DNA of 64,000 bases from Opitutaceae bacterium. Lineage in GTDB: Bacteria > Verrucomicrobiota > Verrucomicrobiia > Opitutales > Opitutaceae. Shown here in pieces: positions 29,284 through 38,196 of the stretch. Numbering within the stretch: position 1 is the first letter of the stretch; each line of letters begins with the position of its first letter. Position numbers and translations under genes: made by a program. The notes under the pieces are model-generated. The model had not been told where the DNA came from, did not search any database, and saw only the letters and a program-made list of their open reading frames with translations. The stretch covers positions 57,963 to 121,962 of the forward strand of contig JAIXQE010000069.1 of NCBI GenBank assembly GCA_027485815.1, in the 5' to 3' direction.

Positions 29284-31203
29284 ATGACCTTCCGCCCCCT
29301 CGCCCGTCGCGCCCTGCTGCTCCTCCTCGCCGCCCTGCCCTCGCTGGCCGCGGATCGCCCGCACATCCTCTGGCTCACGAGCGAGGACCATGGGATCGAG
29401 ATGGGGTGCTACGGGGACGCGCTGGCGCGCACGCCGAACGTCGACGCGCTGGCGGCCAAGGGGATGATCTTCCGCCGCGCCTGGTCCGTCCATCCCGTGT
29501 GTGCCCCCGCGCGCACGGCGATCATCTCGGGCCTCTACGCGCAGAGCAGCGGCGGGCTGCATATGCGCTCGATGGTCAGCCTGGGCGCCGGCCAGCGGAT
29601 GTACCCCCAGTTCCTGCGCGAGGCGGGGTACTACGCCACCAACAACAGCAAGGAGGACTACAACCTGCGCAAGCCCGAGGGCGTCTGGGACGATTCGTCG
29701 GCGCAGGCGCACTGGCGCAACCGCCCCGCAGGGAAGCCCTTTTTCGCCATCTTCAACTCGACCAAGAGCCACGAGAGCCAGATCCGGACCCGGCCGCACC
29801 GGGCGATCACCGATCCGGCCCGCGTGCGGGTCCCAGCCTATCATCCGGACACCCCCGAGGTCCGGCAGGACTGGGCGCAATACTATGACAAGGTCAGCGA
29901 GGCCGACGCCGACGCGGGCGCGCGCCTGCGGGAACTGGAGGCGGCCGGACTCGCGGACGACACGATCGTGTTCTACTACGGCGACCACGGGAGCGGGATG
30001 CCGCGCAGCAAGCGCTGGCCCTCGAACTCGGGCCTGCACGTGCCGATGGTCGTCCACTTCCCGGCCAAGTGGCGGCATCTTGCGCCGAAGGAGTACCAGC
30101 CCGGCGGGCGTTCGGACCGGCTCGTCAGCTTCGTCGACCTGGCCCCGACCGTGCTGAGCCTCGCGGGCGTGAAGCCGCCGGCGTGGATGCAGGGGCACGC
30201 GTTCGCCGGGGAGCACCAGGTCGCCGGTCCGGCGTTCCTGCATGGCGCGCGCGGCCGGATGGACGAGCGGATGGACGCCGTGCGGAGCGTCACCGACGGC
30301 CGCTACGTGTACCTGCGCAACTTCCACCCGCACGTCTCCCAGGGGCAGCGGGTCGATTACCAGTTTCAGACCCCGACCACGCGCGTCTGGCGCGAGCGCT
30401 TCGACGCGGGCCAGGCCACCGAGGCCCAGTCCCTATTCTGGCGCACGCCGAAGGCGCCGGAGGAGCTCTATGACCTGCAGGGCGATCCCGATGAGGTGCG
30501 CAATCTCGCCGGATCCGCCGCCCACCGCGCCATCCTGGAACGGCTGCGCGCGGAGATGCGCGGCCACGCGGAGCGCGTGCGCGACCTCGGCTTCCTGCCG
30601 GAGGGTGAGATCCACAGCCGCGCCGCGGGCACCACCCCGTATGATTTCGCCCGCGACGAGGCCCGCTTCCCTTTCGCCCGCATCTATGCGGCGGCGGACC
30701 TCGCCTCGGGGCTCGATCCCGCCGCCACTCCGCGGCTAGTGGAGTTGCTGGCGGACGCGGACTCCGCCGTGCGCCACTGGGCGGCGCTCGGCCTGCTGAT
30801 GCGGGGCCCGGGCGCGGTCAACGCGGCGGTCTCCCCGCTCCGCGAGGCGCTTCGCGATGGCTCCCGATTGGTGCGCGTTGTGGCGGCGCAGGCGCTCGCG
30901 CAGGATGGTCCCCCGGCGGAACTGGCCGGCGCGCTGGCCGCGCTGCGCGAACTGCTCCCGCCCGCCCAGAATGGCTTCTTCGTCTCCACCTCCGCCCTGG
31001 CCGCGGTCGAGGCGCTCGGCGCCAAGGCCGCCCCGCTCCACGCGGTGGTCCGCACGATGAGCCCGCAGGGCCCCGCCCCTGACGCGCGGTACGACTCCTA
31101 CATTCCGCGGCAGATCGCCAACCTCACCGGCGCCCCGGTCGCCGAGCCGGACGGCGAAGGTGCGCGCAAGGCGAAGGGCCGCCGCAAGAACGCCAAGGAC
31201 TGA
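29284..31203 (+). CDS. Secreted sulfatase with C-terminal HEAT-like region
   Basis: This 639-residue protein starts at ATG 29284, followed by a signal peptide (ARRALLLLLAALPSLAA). It is a type-I sulfatase: metal site around TSEDHG, formylglycine motif CAPAR at Cys73, and YYGDHGSGMPRSKRWPSN as the second metal region. The sulfatase domain covers about residues 24-430. The remainder (about 480-610) is Ala/Leu-rich with paired helices (TPRLVELLADADSAVRHWAALGLL, RLVRVVAAQALAQDG) like HEAT/PBS repeats, ending in a Lys/Arg-rich tail. The substrate is unknown; a sulfated glycan is the usual target. The formylglycine form needs a maturase, none of which is in the window. It is first of three sulfatase genes with 10-11 bases between them. 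Confidence 0.9.
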   Translation: MTFRPLARRALLLLLAALPSLAADRPHILWLTSEDHGIEMGCYGDALARTPNVDALAAKGMIFRRAWSVHPVCAPARTAIISGLYAQSSGGLHMRSMVSLGAGQRMYPQFLREAGYYATNNSKEDYNLRKPEGVWDDSSAQAHWRNRPAGKPFFAIFNSTKSHESQIRTRPHRAITDPARVRVPAYHPDTPEVRQDWAQYYDKVSEADADAGARLRELEAAGLADDTIVFYYGDHGSGMPRSKRWPSNSGLHVPMVVHFPAKWRHLAPKEYQPGGRSDRLVSFVDLAPTVLSLAGVKPPAWMQGHAFAGEHQVAGPAFLHGARGRMDERMDAVRSVTDGRYVYLRNFHPHVSQGQRVDYQFQTPTTRVWRERFDAGQATEAQSLFWRTPKAPEELYDLQGDPDEVRNLAGSAAHRAILERLRAEMRGHAERVRDLGFLPEGEIHSRAAGTTPYDFARDEARFPFARIYAAADLASGLDPAATPRLVELLADADSAVRHWAALGLLMRGPGAVNAAVSPLREALRDGSRLVRVVAAQALAQDGPPAELAGALAALRELLPPAQNGFFVSTSALAAVEALGAKAAPLHAVVRTMSPQGPAPDARYDSYIPRQIANLTGAPVAEPDGEGARKAKGRRKNAKD

Positions 31204-31214
31204 CCCGTTCCCCC

Positions 31215-32687
31215 ATGCGCCTCCTCCTCACCCTTGCCCTCTGTGGCCCCCTCGCCGCGCTCGCGGCCGAGCGGCCGGCCAAACCCAACGTGCTTTTCTT
31301 CGCCGTCGACGACCTCCGGCCCGAGTTCGGCGCCTATGGGGCGGGTCACGTCCACAGCCCCAACCTCGACCGGCTCGCCCGCTCCGGCGTGACGTTCACC
31401 CGGGCGTATTGCCAGCAGGCCGTCTGTTCCCCGTCCCGCACCGTCGTGATGACGGGCACCCGTCCCGACACCAGCAAGGTCTGGGACCTCGAGACGCACT
31501 TCCGCAAGGCGCTGCCCGACGTCGTGACGGTGGGTCAGCACTTCAAGCAGCACGGGTACTTCGTACAGGGGATGGGCAAAATCTTCCACGGCGGCTTCGA
31601 CGACGTGCCCACGTGGTCGGTGCCGTGGCAGACCCCTCGGGCGAGCGGCGCCTACGCGCGCCCCGAGAACGTGGCGCTCACGCAGCGCGCGCCGGCGGCC
31701 GCCCCCCCCGGTGACCGCAAGGCCGCCCGGAAGGCGGCGAAGGGTCCCCGCGGCCCTGCCTTCGAGTCGGCGGACGTCCCGGACAACCATTACACCGATG
31801 GGCGCACGGCGGATCTCGCCGTGGAAACCCTGCGGGAACTCGGCCGGAAGGGCGCCCCCTTCTTCCTCGCCGTCGGTTTCTCCAAACCGCACCTCCCGTT
31901 CGTGGCGCCCAAGAAGTATTGGGACCTTTACGATCCGGCCAAAATTACCCTCGCGCCCAACCGCTTCCGACCCCGCGGAGCCCCCGAGTACGCGATCCTC
32001 CCCGGAGGCGAGCTGCGCTCGTACCACGGGATCCCGGAGGGACCGATCCCCGATGACCTCGCCCGCCAGCTGAAGCACGGCTACTATGCCGCGATCAGCT
32101 ACATGGACGCCCAGATGGGCCGCGTGCTCGACGAGCTGGAGCGACAGGGACTGAAGGACAACACCATCGTGGTCTTGTGGGGGGACCACGGCTGGAAGCT
32201 CGGGGAGCATGATGCCTGGTGCAAACACTCGAACTCCGAGAACGACACCAACGCCCCCCTCCTGTTCTCCGCGCCCTGGCTGCGCACCGCCGGCGCCAAA
32301 TCCCCGGCGCTGGTGGAGTTCGTCGACATTTACCCGACCCTCGCCGATCTGGCCGGGTTGCCGCTGCCCGGTCACCTCGAGGGCCTCAGTTTCAAGCCGG
32401 TGCTGGAACACCCGGATCGTACGTGGAAGACCGCCGCCTTCAGCCAGTATCCGCGCTCGAACGGCGGCCGCAACCTGATGGGCTATTCGATGCGTACGGA
32501 CCGCCACCGCTTCACCGTCTGGGTCGAACGCGGCGACCCCGCCAAGGTGGAAGCCGTCGAGCTCTACGATCACCAGGCCGATCCGCAGGAGAACCAGAAC
32601 CTCGCGGCCGAGGCCGGCCAGCAGGCACTCGTCGAGCGGCTGATGACGCAATGGCGCGCCGGCTGGCGCGGCGCCCTCCCCCGCTAG
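31215..32687 (+). CDS. Secreted sulfatase, iduronate-2-sulfatase-like
   Basis: This 490-residue protein has a signal peptide (LLLTLALCGPLAALAAE). It follows the iduronate-2-sulfatase-like pattern: NVLFFAVDDLRPEFGAYG with two metal-binding Asp residues, AYCQQAVCSPSRTVVMTG with the formylglycine cysteine at Cys71, TWDLETHF-type loop (here VWDLETHFRKALPDVVT), FSKPHLPFVAPKKYW and VVLWGDHGWKLGEHDAWCKH. A Lys/Ala-rich insert is present around residues 155-185. It is the middle gene of a three-sulfatase operon. The likely action is hydrolysis of a sulfate ester on an extracellular sugar or uronate; linkage specificity cannot be read from the sequence. Confidence 0.92.
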   Translation: MRLLLTLALCGPLAALAAERPAKPNVLFFAVDDLRPEFGAYGAGHVHSPNLDRLARSGVTFTRAYCQQAVCSPSRTVVMTGTRPDTSKVWDLETHFRKALPDVVTVGQHFKQHGYFVQGMGKIFHGGFDDVPTWSVPWQTPRASGAYARPENVALTQRAPAAAPPGDRKAARKAAKGPRGPAFESADVPDNHYTDGRTADLAVETLRELGRKGAPFFLAVGFSKPHLPFVAPKKYWDLYDPAKITLAPNRFRPRGAPEYAILPGGELRSYHGIPEGPIPDDLARQLKHGYYAAISYMDAQMGRVLDELERQGLKDNTIVVLWGDHGWKLGEHDAWCKHSNSENDTNAPLLFSAPWLRTAGAKSPALVEFVDIYPTLADLAGLPLPGHLEGLSFKPVLEHPDRTWKTAAFSQYPRSNGGRNLMGYSMRTDRHRFTVWVERGDPAKVEAVELYDHQADPQENQNLAAEAGQQALVERLMTQWRAGWRGALPR

Positions 32688-32697
32688 GATTTTACCG

Positions 32698-34131
32698 ATG
32701 CTCCGCCTGCTGCGCTTGCTTCCGCTCGGTCTGCTCCTTGCGGCCGGCGGGGCGGCGACACCCTCGCGGCCCAATGTGCTCCTCGTCGTCGTCGACGATC
32801 TGAACACCCTGCTCGGCGCCTACGGCCACGGTCACGTGAAGTCTCCGGCGATCGATCGCCTCGCGGCCCGGGGCGCCCGCTTCGACCGCGCCTACGCGCA
32901 GTACCCCCTCTGCAACCCAAGTCGAGTCTCATTCCTGAGCGGCCGGCGGCCGGAGACCAGCGGCGTGTACATCCTGAGCACGCCGGCGCGGACCGCGCTG
33001 CCGGACGCGGTGCTGCTGCCGGAGCACTTCCGCCGCCTAGGCTACTACACCGCCGGGGTGGGCAAGGTCTTCCATAATGTGCGCACCAGCGATCCCGCGG
33101 CGTGGGATCAGTACGAGGACGGCCCGGGCGACGACCCGGAGGAGAAGGCGGCGATCGAGTCCCGCTACGGAGGGGGTGACGGCAGGCCCCGCGCCCACGT
33201 CCTGAGCTCCGACGGCGCGCGCACCCGCGACGGGCTCAATGCCCGCACCATCCGGCGCCTGCTCGGCGAGCGCGCTACGGCAGGCGGACCGTTCTTCCTC
33301 GCCCTCGGCTTCCACAAGCCGCACCTGCCATGGACCGCGCCCCGCCGTTTCTTCGATCTCTATCCTCCGACGAGCATTCCCCTCCCGACCGAGCCTCCGC
33401 TGCGCGGAGTACCGTCGATCGCGTTGCAGACGGAATTGAGCGGCTTTGCCCAGCCTGACTCCCGGATCGCTGCGATCCAGGGCTACCTCGCCTGCGTCTC
33501 GTTCATCGATGAGCAGCTCGGGTTGGTCCTCGATGAACTCGACCGCCTCCGGCTGACCGAAAACACCCTCGTGGTCCTCTTCAGTGACCACGGATTCCAC
33601 CTGGGGGACCACGGTGGCCTCTGGGCGAAACTCACCGCCTTTGACGCGGCCACGCGCGTGCCGCTGCTCGCCGCGGGGCCGGGCATCCCCCGCGGCACGG
33701 TCGTCTCCACTCCCGTTGAACTGCTCGATGTCTACCCCACGCTCGTGGACCTCACCGGCCTGCCAACGCCGCGCGGCCTCGAAGGTCGATCCCTCCGACC
33801 ACTCCTGACGGATCCGAACGCCGCGGGCCACGCCTACAGCCTCGTCTATCACTACGACGTCAACCGCCGGCTGGATGTGGCGGGACGCACGGTGATCGGG
33901 CCCCGCTGGCGCTACACGGAATGGGGCGGCGGGGAACACGGTCGCGAGCTCTACTGGCGGCCCGACGACCCGGACGAATATCACAACCGGATCGCCGATC
34001 CCGCCCTCGGCACGGCGCTCGCGGAAGCACGGTCGCGGCTGGCTCAGCTCCCGGCGCCCAAGCCGGGCCCGGCCAACCGTCCGCGGGCGATTGACCCGGA
34101 CGCCCAGCAGGCCAAGCAGTCGCGGAAGTGA
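32698..34131 (+). CDS. Secreted sulfatase
   Basis: This 477-residue type-I sulfatase has a signal peptide (LLRLLPLGLLLAAGGAA). NVLLVVVDDLNTLLGAYG carries the first metal ligands, YPLCNPSRVSFLSG holds the formylglycine cysteine Cys72 in a CxPSR motif, and LFSDHGFHLGDHG is the second metal loop. It is related to the preceding gene in overall pattern (iduronate-2-sulfatase-like) but diverges in sequence. It is the third of the tandem sulfatases; convergent with the PHP-domain gene with 6 bases between the stop codons. Confidence 0.92.
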   Translation: MLRLLRLLPLGLLLAAGGAATPSRPNVLLVVVDDLNTLLGAYGHGHVKSPAIDRLAARGARFDRAYAQYPLCNPSRVSFLSGRRPETSGVYILSTPARTALPDAVLLPEHFRRLGYYTAGVGKVFHNVRTSDPAAWDQYEDGPGDDPEEKAAIESRYGGGDGRPRAHVLSSDGARTRDGLNARTIRRLLGERATAGGPFFLALGFHKPHLPWTAPRRFFDLYPPTSIPLPTEPPLRGVPSIALQTELSGFAQPDSRIAAIQGYLACVSFIDEQLGLVLDELDRLRLTENTLVVLFSDHGFHLGDHGGLWAKLTAFDAATRVPLLAAGPGIPRGTVVSTPVELLDVYPTLVDLTGLPTPRGLEGRSLRPLLTDPNAAGHAYSLVYHYDVNRRLDVAGRTVIGPRWRYTEWGGGEHGRELYWRPDDPDEYHNRIADPALGTALAEARSRLAQLPAPKPGPANRPRAIDPDAQQAKQSRK

Positions 34132-34137
34132 CGCCGG

Positions 34138-35472
34138 TCAGGGCCGGGAGGCAACGACCGGCTGGACCCACGCCGTCTCCCATTCCCCCGGCACGCTGCC
34201 ATCCGCCTTCGGCTTGGACGAGATGACCTTCGCCCGGACGTAGAGCTCATCCCCCTTCATCCGGTACTCGGCGCGCGGTCCCGCGCTCTCCGCCAGCACC
34301 GCCCCGACGTCGGGGCTGTAGCGCCGGTGATTGAGCGTCCGGCGCGCCGGTTGCTCGTCCGCTGGAGCCGGCATCTCCTCGCTCCGGCGATCAAAGCCGC
34401 GCCGGGTGCCGATGAACTGGATGCGATACGAAACGCCCGCTTCCGGCTCCACCTCGACGGCCAACCGCCCCGGCTCCCGCACCACCTCCCGCAGGGTGAC
34501 CCCGGAGGTCCCGTAGAAGTCCCCGGCCTCCAGCGCGCGGATCAGCGACTCCGCGGTGAGGTGGCGCGCCCGCACCATCACCCACCCGCGCCCGGAACTG
34601 CTCCGGCCCGGACCAACCTTGTGGTAATGGTGCGAATCGTCCGTCGCCACCCCGTAGACCACGCCGAAATTCAGCTCGGAGAGCCGGAACGCGAGGATCG
34701 CGTCCCACATCGCGTCCATGCTGAGCCGGGTCGCGTCGCCCGCGTTCTCGACGCCGGGATGGCCGTTGTAGACCTCGAAGAAGCGCAGCCGCTCGACGCG
34801 CATCATCTCCTCGGCGGTGACTCCCCAGCGGAAATTCGGATGGTTGAGGTGCGCGAACATCGGCTGGCCGGTGCGTTCGCGTTGGGCGTCCACCGCCTCG
34901 AGGGTCCGCTGCATCACCGTCACCGCGTCCGCGCCCGTGATCCCGGGGACGAGATCGCGCGGATTCGTGACATTGATGTGGACCGGACCGGTCAACGCGG
35001 GCGTGGAGCCGGATTTTGGCCGGGTCCAGGAGCCGGTGATCTCCTCCGCGGGGATCAGCAGGAATTTGCCCGGCTCATTCAGGAGCGCCGCGAACTCGGC
35101 CAACGGCTTGAGGCGCACCTCGCGCCGCCCCGCGTTTTCCCGCAGCTCCACCCAATCCGACCCGAACCGCCGCAGGTACTTCTGCAGGACTTCCCCTCCG
35201 CCGCGCTGCACCACCTCGCCCTTGAGGGACACGGGGGCCTTGAGCTCGAACCAGCGGGTGCCCTCGGAGAGGATGTTGTGGTCCGACAGGGCGAGGAAGT
35301 GGTAGCCGGCCCGCTTGTACCAGTCGGCGATCATCTCCGGATAATCGTCCCCGTCGCTCCAGAGCGAGTGGGTATGGGTGTTGCCTTTGAACCAACGGGG
35401 AGCCTCGCCCGCGGGAGCGGAGGCGAAGGCGGAGGAGAGCAGCAGGGGGAGCAGGAGCAGCGGAGTGCGCAT
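34138..35472 (-). CDS. Secreted PHP-type (CehA/McbA-like) metallohydrolase
   Basis: This 444-residue protein starts at ATG 35472, followed by a signal peptide (LLLLPLLLSSAFASA). The polymerase-and-histidinol-phosphatase fold begins with GNTHTHSLWSDGDDYPEMIADWYKRAGYHFLALSDHN. Metal-binding clusters are HTHSLWSD, SDHN, PAEEIT, FAHLNHPN and ATDDSHHYHKVG, consistent with a multi-metal hydrolase. A C-terminal beta-rich part of about 100 residues follows. The substrate is unknown; related CehA/McbA proteins are carbamate hydrolases, while many environmental homologues are uncharacterised. Its position next to the sulfatases, on the other strand, suggests but does not prove a glycan-related role. 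Confidence 0.86.
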   Translation of the reverse strand: MRTPLLLLPLLLSSAFASAPAGEAPRWFKGNTHTHSLWSDGDDYPEMIADWYKRAGYHFLALSDHNILSEGTRWFELKAPVSLKGEVVQRGGGEVLQKYLRRFGSDWVELRENAGRREVRLKPLAEFAALLNEPGKFLLIPAEEITGSWTRPKSGSTPALTGPVHINVTNPRDLVPGITGADAVTVMQRTLEAVDAQRERTGQPMFAHLNHPNFRWGVTAEEMMRVERLRFFEVYNGHPGVENAGDATRLSMDAMWDAILAFRLSELNFGVVYGVATDDSHHYHKVGPGRSSSGRGWVMVRARHLTAESLIRALEAGDFYGTSGVTLREVVREPGRLAVEVEPEAGVSYRIQFIGTRRGFDRRSEEMPAPADEQPARRTLNHRRYSPDVGAVLAESAGPRAEYRMKGDELYVRAKVISSKPKADGSVPGEWETAWVQPVVASRP

Positions 35473-35587
35473 GGATCGCGGGGGGTGGCGCGAGCGTGTT
35501 GCCCCCGCGGACAGCGTCCACGCCAAAGGCGGGCGTAACCTCGTTTTTGCCTTGGCGCCGCGTTCTCCGTGCCGCCACCAACGATCC

Positions 35588-36052
35588 GTGCCTGCCGATC
35601 CCTTAGCCCTGCGCCTCCTGCGCTGGAGTGCCCGACTGCTCGGCGCCGCCCTGCTCGGCTTGATGCTCGTGATTGCCGCCGGCGAGGGCCTGCCGCGGGC
35701 GGATCAGTTGGGCGCCCGCGAATGGGCCCTCCTTGCCGCGTTGTCGGCCATCGCCGCCGGACAGCTGCTCCTTTGGCTGCGTGCCGTGGCGGGGGCTGCG
35801 CTGGGCCTCGCCGGTTACGCGTGGTTCCTCAGCGTGCAGGGAAACCCACTCTCCCCTCGCCTCGGATTTGTCCACCTCCTGGCGCTACCGCCGCTGCTCG
35901 CGCTGGCCGCCGCCCTCTGGTCTTCGCTCAGGCGAAACGGCGGATCCGGTCCCGCACATCGGTCTGCAACCGCGCCAGGTACCCCAAGGTGTAAGCTTCC
36001 GGGCACAGCGCAGGATCGTGGACGAGCGGGGTCAGATCCATTGCCCAAGTGA
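35588..36052 (+). CDS. Small integral membrane protein, 3' end overlapping the opposite-strand gene
   Basis: A frame starting at GTG 35588 encodes about 154 residues. The first 115 look like a real membrane protein with four hydrophobic segments (LLGAALLGLMLVIAAGEG, WALLAALSAIAAGQLLLWL, AVAGAALGLAGYAWFL, LLALPPLLALAAALW). It resembles small bacterial four-helix membrane proteins of unknown function. After SSLRR near 35937 the frame runs on for about 38 residues of low-quality composition across the 3' end of the PIG-L gene on the other strand. Either the overlap of 125 bases is real or a stop codon has been lost. Confidence 0.55.
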   Translation: MPADPLALRLLRWSARLLGAALLGLMLVIAAGEGLPRADQLGAREWALLAALSAIAAGQLLLWLRAVAGAALGLAGYAWFLSVQGNPLSPRLGFVHLLALPPLLALAAALWSSLRRNGGSGPAHRSATAPGTPRCKLPGTAQDRGRAGSDPLPK

Positions 36053-36779
36053 TACCGGCCATCCGATCCGTCGCGTGCGAGGTGTGGAACGTCGCGTGCG
36101 CCTGCCGCCGCCCGATCGTCGCGAGATCGTAGCGCTTGCCGCCCGCGACTTGGGAGTCGAATACCTTGAGCAAGTCCAGGGCCAGGTCGGGGTGACGGCC
36201 TGCGTCGAGCGCCACCTTGTCGGCGTCCACCAGCCAGTCGAGGTCCCGCCAGACCTCGCAGCCGAGGACGCGCCGAGGCCGGCGGTCGGGCGGCAGGCGG
36301 CGGAGCGCCTCGAGGCAACGCAGGAAGACCGCGACGTGGGTGTCGTGCTTGTCGGCAGGATTATGCAGGTAGACAACCTGCGCCGCACAGCCCCCGAAGA
36401 TCAGGTCGAGGTCCGCGGCGACGCCGGGGTGGCCGGGCGCCTTCACCACGCTGCTGGGATGGGCAAGCTGGAGCTGGATCGCGTACCGACCGAGCCGCGC
36501 GGCAGCACGCTGCTCCTCGCGGCGCACGCCCTGCATCTGGGCGTCGTCGAGGTGCGCATAGGGGCCGGTGCGCGGGGAACCGGCGCCGTTGGTGACCACG
36601 ACACCGCCGAAGGCGAGGCCCGGTTGGTCGAGGCAATCGCTGATGCCGGCGTGCGCCATGATCTCGATGTCATCCTGGTGGGCACCGAGGCAGAGGTGCG
36701 TCACCCGGGCGAGCGCGGCCGGGGCGCTCGGGTATTCAGCGGCAAACAGGACGTCGGCCTGCGGTTGGGAGAGCTTCAT
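35928..36779 (-). CDS. PIG-L family N-deacetylase
   Basis: This 283-residue protein starts at ATG 36779, 8 bases after the ROK kinase stop codon. It belongs to the PIG-L/LmbE zinc-dependent deacetylase family, which removes acetyl groups from N-acetylglucosamine-containing small molecules. The first metal motif is intact as AHQDDIE (His34, Asp36, Asp37, Glu39) and the second as HDTH (145-148). It has no signal peptide and is cytoplasmic. It is the last gene of the run fusion kinase/NagB, ROK, PIG-L. Because the fusion upstream carries a PIG-L-like module without metal motifs, this gene is the plausible active deacetylase of the locus. Confidence 0.88.
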   Translation of the reverse strand: MKLSQPQADVLFAAEYPSAPAALARVTHLCLGAHQDDIEIMAHAGISDCLDQPGLAFGGVVVTNGAGSPRTGPYAHLDDAQMQGVRREEQRAAARLGRYAIQLQLAHPSSVVKAPGHPGVAADLDLIFGGCAAQVVYLHNPADKHDTHVAVFLRCLEALRRLPPDRRPRRVLGCEVWRDLDWLVDADKVALDAGRHPDLALDLLKVFDSQVAGGKRYDLATIGRRQAHATFHTSHATDRMAGITWAMDLTPLVHDPALCPEAYTLGYLARLQTDVRDRIRRFA

Positions 36780-36787
36780 CGGAAGGT

Positions 36788-38185
36788 TCAGGCGGGGGCG
36801 AGGGCCGGCAGACTGGCCGCGGCGATGGCCTGGCCGTGGCGCTTGTCCTTCTCGTCCGGGGTGTGCAGCCGGACCCGCGCGGCGAGCTCCGGGAAATCGG
36901 CCCGCAGCACCTCGCGGGCCCGCTGCAGCAGCAAGTCGCCTCCGGCGCCCGACGTCACGCGGCCCAGCACCAGCAGGTGGCGCAGGGAGTAGAAGTCCGC
37001 GTAGTGGGCGATCGCGTAGCCGAAGGAGGTGCCGATCGATTCGTAGATTCGGGCGGCGCGCGCATCCCCGGCCGCCATCGCCGCCTGCACCCGCACCAGT
37101 TGCTCCGGCAGCGGCAGGCCAGCCGGAAACTCGAGCCCGGCCAGCGGGGCGAGCCGGCCCACGGCCTGCTGCGAGAAGTACTGCACGCCGCAACCGGCGT
37201 CCCCCGACCACTCGTCCCGCGGGGCATCCGGGTGGTAGTCGACCGGCGCGAAGGCCAGTTCATTCAACCACGGGGTGATGCCGCCGGAGGGCGTGACGTA
37301 GCCCGCCGCCAGGCTGGTGCCCATCGCGATCCCGAGCACCGCGCCATCCCCGAGGCTCATCGAGCCGGCGAGCGCCGTCACCTCGCCGTCATTGGCCACC
37401 TCAAAAGGTACGCCGCCCCACCGCTCCTGGAGGGTGAAGAACATCCGGCGCACCTGCGCGTCGAAGGCCGCCGGGGGCACCCCACGAAACAGGGAGGCGA
37501 CCCGCACCTCGTTGTTCACGTAGATGCCCGCGGCGCTGCCGCCGATCGCGTCCACCCGCGGCAGATGGCGCGCCGCCCGCGTGAGGGAATCGTGGATGCC
37601 CTCGAGGTGGTAGGAGGGATCCTGCTGGAAATACGGATCCCAGGCGATCTCCTCTGAATAGACGACCCGGCCGTCGATCACCGCCGCGGCCTTCCGGTCG
37701 CTCCCGCCCAGATCGAAACCGATCCGGCAGCCGCCGAGGTGACGCCCGACCGGAAGGGCGGCGACGGCCTCCGCAGGCAGGTCCGCCAGCGGACAGGCCT
37801 CGACCCGGAACGGGGCCCGGTAGGTGCGTTCGCCCATGAACGCGTGATCGAAGGCCCGCGCCCCGCCCGGCGCATATACCGTCGCGAGGTGGCGGGCGAC
37901 CTCGTCGGCCCCGCCGACGGAGACGTGGCAGCCGCCGCGTTGCCACAGGAGGAACTTCAGCAGGCGCTCGGCGTAGAGCAGGGTCAGCGCCGCCTGCGGA
38001 TGGCCCGCGCCGAGCACCCGGCTGTCGTGCCGCGAGACCGCACCGCCCGGGGAGCGGAGCACGAGGGCAAAGGGTCGGGCCCCGGGATCCGCGGCCACGA
38101 GCGCGCGGTAGGCGCGGTTCCAGAGGGCGGCCGGGACGAATTCCCGCTCGAGGGCGGGCCGGAGCGAAGGGGCCAGGGCGAGCAT
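36788..38185 (-). CDS. ROK-family sugar kinase with N-terminal extension
   Basis: This 465-residue protein starts at ATG 38185, 11 bases after the fusion gene. The ROK domain begins near residue 160 with the phosphate loop FDLGGSDRKAAAVIDG. It continues with AIGGSAAGIYVNNE, the sugar-binding and catalytic region VANDGEVTALAGS and GIAMGTSLAAGYV. The first 155 residues form an extension with conserved-looking KFLLWQRGGCHVSVGG and AFDHAFMGERTY, a layout I know from a ROK subgroup in Bacteroidetes and Verrucomicrobia. The classical ROK zinc cluster is reduced to AGCGVQYF. The likely substrate is a hexose or N-acetylhexosamine, judging from the neighbours; this is inference. Confidence 0.86.
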   Translation of the reverse strand: MLALAPSLRPALEREFVPAALWNRAYRALVAADPGARPFALVLRSPGGAVSRHDSRVLGAGHPQAALTLLYAERLLKFLLWQRGGCHVSVGGADEVARHLATVYAPGGARAFDHAFMGERTYRAPFRVEACPLADLPAEAVAALPVGRHLGGCRIGFDLGGSDRKAAAVIDGRVVYSEEIAWDPYFQQDPSYHLEGIHDSLTRAARHLPRVDAIGGSAAGIYVNNEVRVASLFRGVPPAAFDAQVRRMFFTLQERWGGVPFEVANDGEVTALAGSMSLGDGAVLGIAMGTSLAAGYVTPSGGITPWLNELAFAPVDYHPDAPRDEWSGDAGCGVQYFSQQAVGRLAPLAGLEFPAGLPLPEQLVRVQAAMAAGDARAARIYESIGTSFGYAIAHYADFYSLRHLLVLGRVTSGAGGDLLLQRAREVLRADFPELAARVRLHTPDEKDKRHGQAIAAASLPALAPA

Positions 38186-38196
38186 ACGCGGCGAAA

